Shown piece by piece: positions 5,590 through 7,385 of a stretch of 7,385 nt of DNA. The position numbers and the translations under genes were made by a program. The notes beneath the pieces were generated by a model. It saw only the letters and a list, made by a program, of their open reading frames with translations, ran no database searches and was not told where the DNA came from. Within the stretch, counting starts at the first letter, position 1; every line of letters starts with the position of its first letter. This DNA comes from an uncultured Oscillospiraceae bacterium (lineage in GTDB: Bacteria > Bacillota_A > Clostridia > Oscillospirales > Oscillospiraceae). Location: the NCBI GenBank assembly GCA_947631675.1, contig CANRMG010000091.1, positions 1 to 7,385 of the forward strand. Reading direction: 5' to 3'.

Positions 5590-6765
5590 CTATCGGCCCG
5601 CGGCGCGGAAATAGTCGGTCTCCATGACCTTCCGGGCGTACACATAGCGGTCGTATACCGCCGCGCGTACGGTGGCCACGTACCGCGCCTGCTCCTTTTC
5701 ATTGCCGACGGCCTGTCCCTCCGCCGGGAAGAAGGCGTCCTCTCCCGCGTCGTAGCGGCCCCGGTCCGTCACCCAGTCGGAGAAGGCGCTGCCGTACAGG
5801 CTCACCAGCGCGCCCTCCCCCTCCGCCGCCGGGGCGAACAGGTCCCGGCCGGACAGGAACCGGGCGTCATAGGCCGCCCCTACCAGGTCCAGCAGCGTGG
5901 GAGCCGCGTCCAGCTCCGAGGCGGGCCCCGCCGCCGTCCGCCCGGCCAGGCCCTCCCCCCACAGGAGGATGCGGCCACGCAGGTCCTCGTCCCCGCCAGT
6001 CACGAGGCACACCGCCGTGTCCCCGGCATGGCCTGTCCCATCCAGCGCCGCCAGCAGCCGCTCCAGGGCCGCCTCTTCCTCCCTCTCCGGCAGGACCCAG
6101 TAGGCGAAATAGGGCTCCGGCCCCGCCGCCATGGTCTCCAGCCGGGAGGGCAGGTCCTCTCCCGCCGGCTCCACCGTGCCGAAGCCCAGGGCCTCATAGG
6201 CCGCCTCCCGGCCCTCCCGGTCCGGGAAGGCATGGCAGTCATAGCCCGCCCCGGCCAGACAGCGGGGCAGGGCCCAGGGAAGCTCTATCCCCCGCAGGCC
6301 CGTCCAGACCAGGGCCGTCTCCTCCCGGACGGTGGTAGGCGTCATACCTGCCAGCAGGGCGAATTCCCGCCCGTCCCGGCCCTGGTACCAGTCCGGGGCG
6401 TACACATCCGTGAGCCGGGCCCCCTCCGACCACAGCCGATAGAGGGCGGGCGCCGACTGCTCGTCCGGGTCTGGGGCCTTCCAGCCCTCCGCCAGCGCCA
6501 ATATCAGGTCTTTCCCCGCCAGCAGGCCCGTGCAGTCATGTTTCGCCGTGGGCGTCCGGCCCAGAAAATACCGGTCGATCTCCGCCAGAATGGCGCTGCC
6601 CGCGGTCTGGTCCCGGTCGGGAGAGCCCGCCTTCGATACGTTATAGCGCGCCCCGTCCCAGTAGGCCGGGGCCATGGCCGCCGCCGTCCCGCCGGCCGCC
6701 TCCAGCCGCAGGGACACCACCACCGCCAGCGCCACCGCCAAAAGCGCGAACAGGAACCGTTTCAC
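5590..6765 (-). CDS. Secreted LTA-synthase/sulfatase-fold protein, apparently catalytically dead
   Basis: A 391-residue protein with a signal peptide or anchor (about 1-24) and one alkaline-phosphatase/sulfatase-like domain. Landmarks of the LtaS family are recognisable: DLILALAEGW (86-95) for the strand ending in the metal-binding Glu, GREFALLAGMTP (132-143) for the EF..L..L.P segment, LPWALPRCLAGAGYDCHAF (162-180), and SELDAAPTLLDLVG (283-296), the near-invariant IDIAPTLLDLLG. The tail, DRGRYDA and METDYF, resembles clostridial LTA synthases. The catalytic Thr expected just before the EF segment is missing (YQGRDGREF), and the metal-binding DH motif near 256-262 reads TGGDEDL. The usual multi-span N-terminal region is absent. 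LtaS enzymes polymerise glycerol phosphate outside the membrane; this paralogue probably cannot. It starts with GTG behind GGGGGAG (6771-6777). A binding or regulatory role is an inference. Confidence 0.75.
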   Translation of the reverse strand: MKRFLFALLAVALAVVVSLRLEAAGGTAAAMAPAYWDGARYNVSKAGSPDRDQTAGSAILAEIDRYFLGRTPTAKHDCTGLLAGKDLILALAEGWKAPDPDEQSAPALYRLWSEGARLTDVYAPDWYQGRDGREFALLAGMTPTTVREETALVWTGLRGIELPWALPRCLAGAGYDCHAFPDREGREAAYEALGFGTVEPAGEDLPSRLETMAAGPEPYFAYWVLPEREEEAALERLLAALDGTGHAGDTAVCLVTGGDEDLRGRILLWGEGLAGRTAAGPASELDAAPTLLDLVGAAYDARFLSGRDLFAPAAEGEGALVSLYGSAFSDWVTDRGRYDAGEDAFFPAEGQAVGNEKEQARYVATVRAAVYDRYVYARKVMETDYFRAAGR

Positions 6766-6781
6766 CGCCGCTCCCCCTTTC

Positions 6782-6800
6782 CCATGCCTCTATAGCATGG
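6782..6800. promoter_or_regulatory. Short inverted repeat over the -10 of the LtaS-like gene
   Basis: CCATGC (6782-6787) and GCATGG (6795-6800) form a six-base inverted repeat with a seven-base centre that contains the predicted -10 of the minus-strand gene. A dyad here could be an operator, though arms this short may arise by chance. Confidence 0.3.
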
Positions 6801-6817
6801 CGCAGGGAGCCTGTCGA
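6789..6817 (-). promoter_or_regulatory. Predicted promoter of the LtaS-like gene
   Basis: On the minus strand TCGACA (6812-6817) and TATAGA (6789-6794) are 17 bases apart: 5 of 6 and 4 of 6 matches to the housekeeping consensus. The start codon at 6765 follows the -10 by 23 bases, leaving a short leader that just accommodates the ribosome binding site. Confidence 0.5.
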
Positions 6818-6828
6818 AAGGGGTCATA

Positions 6829-6870
6829 TCCCGCCGGAGCAGAAAAAAATCCCAGCCGTTCCCGGCGGGA
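6829..6870. repeat. Nine-base GC-rich inverted repeat between divergent genes
   Basis: TCCCGCCGG (6829-6837) and CCGGCGGGA (6862-6870) are perfect inverted copies around a 24-base centre that includes a run of seven A. It lies just upstream of both divergent promoters. It is not a typical terminator because no T-run follows the stem on either strand. It could be a two-site operator, or simply chance in GC-rich DNA. Confidence 0.45.
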
Positions 6871-6875
6871 GGGAA

Positions 6876-6904
6876 TTGATTTTCCTCTCATAGGATGGTA
6901 ATAT
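6876..6904 (+). promoter_or_regulatory. Predicted promoter of prfC
   Basis: TTGATT (6876-6881) and TAATAT (6899-6904) are separated by 17 bases, each matching consensus at four positions, within an AT-rich stretch. The start codon follows the -10 by 38 bases. The ribosome binding site is modest (AGGCAGG, ending eight bases before the ATG). Confidence 0.55.
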
Positions 6905-6942
6905 TACCAACTGTATGAAAAACAAACAGGCAGGTTTTGAAC

Positions 6943-7385
6943 ATGGCCGATCTGAAAAATGAGATACACCGCCGGCGGACCTTCGCCATCATCTCCCACC
7001 CGGACGCGGGCAAGACCACGCTGACAGAAAAGCTCCTCCTCTACGGAGGCGCCATACAGCTGGCCGGGGCGGTGAAGGGCAAGGCGTCGGCCCGCCACGC
7101 GGTATCGGATTGGATGGAGCTTGAAAAGCAGCGGGGCATCTCCATCACCTCCTCCGTCATGCAGTTCGAGTACGAGGGCTGCTGCATCAACATCCTGGAC
7201 ACCCCGGGCCACCAGGATTTCTCCGAGGACACCTACCGCACCCTCATGGCGGCGGACAGCGCCGTGATGGTCATCGACGCGGCCAAGGGCATCGAGCCCC
7301 AGACGAGGAAGCTCTTCAAGGTCTGCGCCATGCGCCACATCCCCATCTTCACCTTCATCAACAAGCTGGACCGGGAGGCCCGCAG
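6943..7385 (+). CDS. prfC: Peptide chain release factor 3 (3' end outside window)
   Basis: The first 147 residues of a translational GTPase, open to the window edge. The G1 P-loop HPDAGKTT is at 19-26, the G2 region RGISITSS at 64-71, G3 [16 protein letters not shown] from 86, and G4 NKLD at 140-143. The combination [18 protein letters not shown] and [10 protein letters not shown] is specific for RF3 rather than EF-G, LepA or TypA. RF3 uses GTP to remove RF1/RF2 from the ribosome after peptide release, in the cytoplasm. All GTPase motifs seen are intact. The full protein is usually about 525-530 residues, so roughly a quarter is present. The ATG at 6943 gives the expected short N-terminus before the P-loop. 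It is divergent from the LtaS-like gene with no evident functional link. Confidence 0.97.
   Translation, partial: MADLKNEIHRRRTFAIISHPDAGKTTLTEKLLLYGGAIQLAGAVKGKASARHAVSDWMELEKQRGISITSSVMQFEYEGCCINILDTPGHQDFSEDTYRTLMAADSAVMVIDAAKGIEPQTRKLFKVCAMRHIPIFTFINKLDREAR

Noticed and set aside
6028..6795. A 255-codon plus-strand frame opposite the LtaS-like gene
   Set aside because: It is rich in Arg, Gln, Gly and Pro with no motifs, opposite a gene with recognisable LtaS landmarks.

Overview
The window is GC-rich, compact and carries Gram-positive style signals: strong AGGAGG-type ribosome binding sites, TTGACA/TATAAT-like promoters with 17-base spacers, a lipoprotein signal, and a lipoteichoic-acid-synthase-like protein. 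Together with the protein flavour this suggests a GC-rich member of the Clostridia, most likely an Oscillospiraceae-type gut bacterium. The taxonomic call is an inference; no ribosomal RNA or other marker settles it.

Layout. Bases 1-3560 (minus strand) hold three genes of one operon, read from right to left: a lipoprotein membrane-fusion (HlyD/MacA-like) adaptor, a MacB/LolD-type ABC ATPase, and a second, membrane-anchored adaptor-like protein that runs off the left edge. The second adaptor has about 309 residues, rich in Pro/Thr/Ser/Glu, between the two arms of its coiled coil. Bases 3561-3770 are a divergent control region with two well-formed promoters and a pair of direct repeats about 11 bases apart between them. 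Bases 3771-4706 (plus) encode an EamA/DMT transporter, closed by a strong hairpin at 4719-4752 shared with the convergent gene to its right. Bases 4765-5475 (minus) encode an unrecognised membrane-anchored protein with a Pro/Thr stalk and a beta-rich C-terminal domain. Bases 5590-6765 (minus) encode a secreted LtaS/sulfatase-fold protein that seems to have lost its catalytic residues. From 6943 (plus) the window enters the start of prfC, release factor 3.

How the genes work together. The three-gene set looks like an export or envelope-stress ABC system; its permease is not visible and would be expected beyond base 1. Four of the seven genes encode proteins that act outside the cytoplasmic membrane, and two of these use Pro/Thr-rich spacers long enough to cross a thick cell wall. 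The EamA transporter and prfC look like ordinary neighbours. The points most worth a second look are the adaptor with the split hairpin, the apparent LtaS-like pseudoenzyme and the uncharacterised stalked protein.
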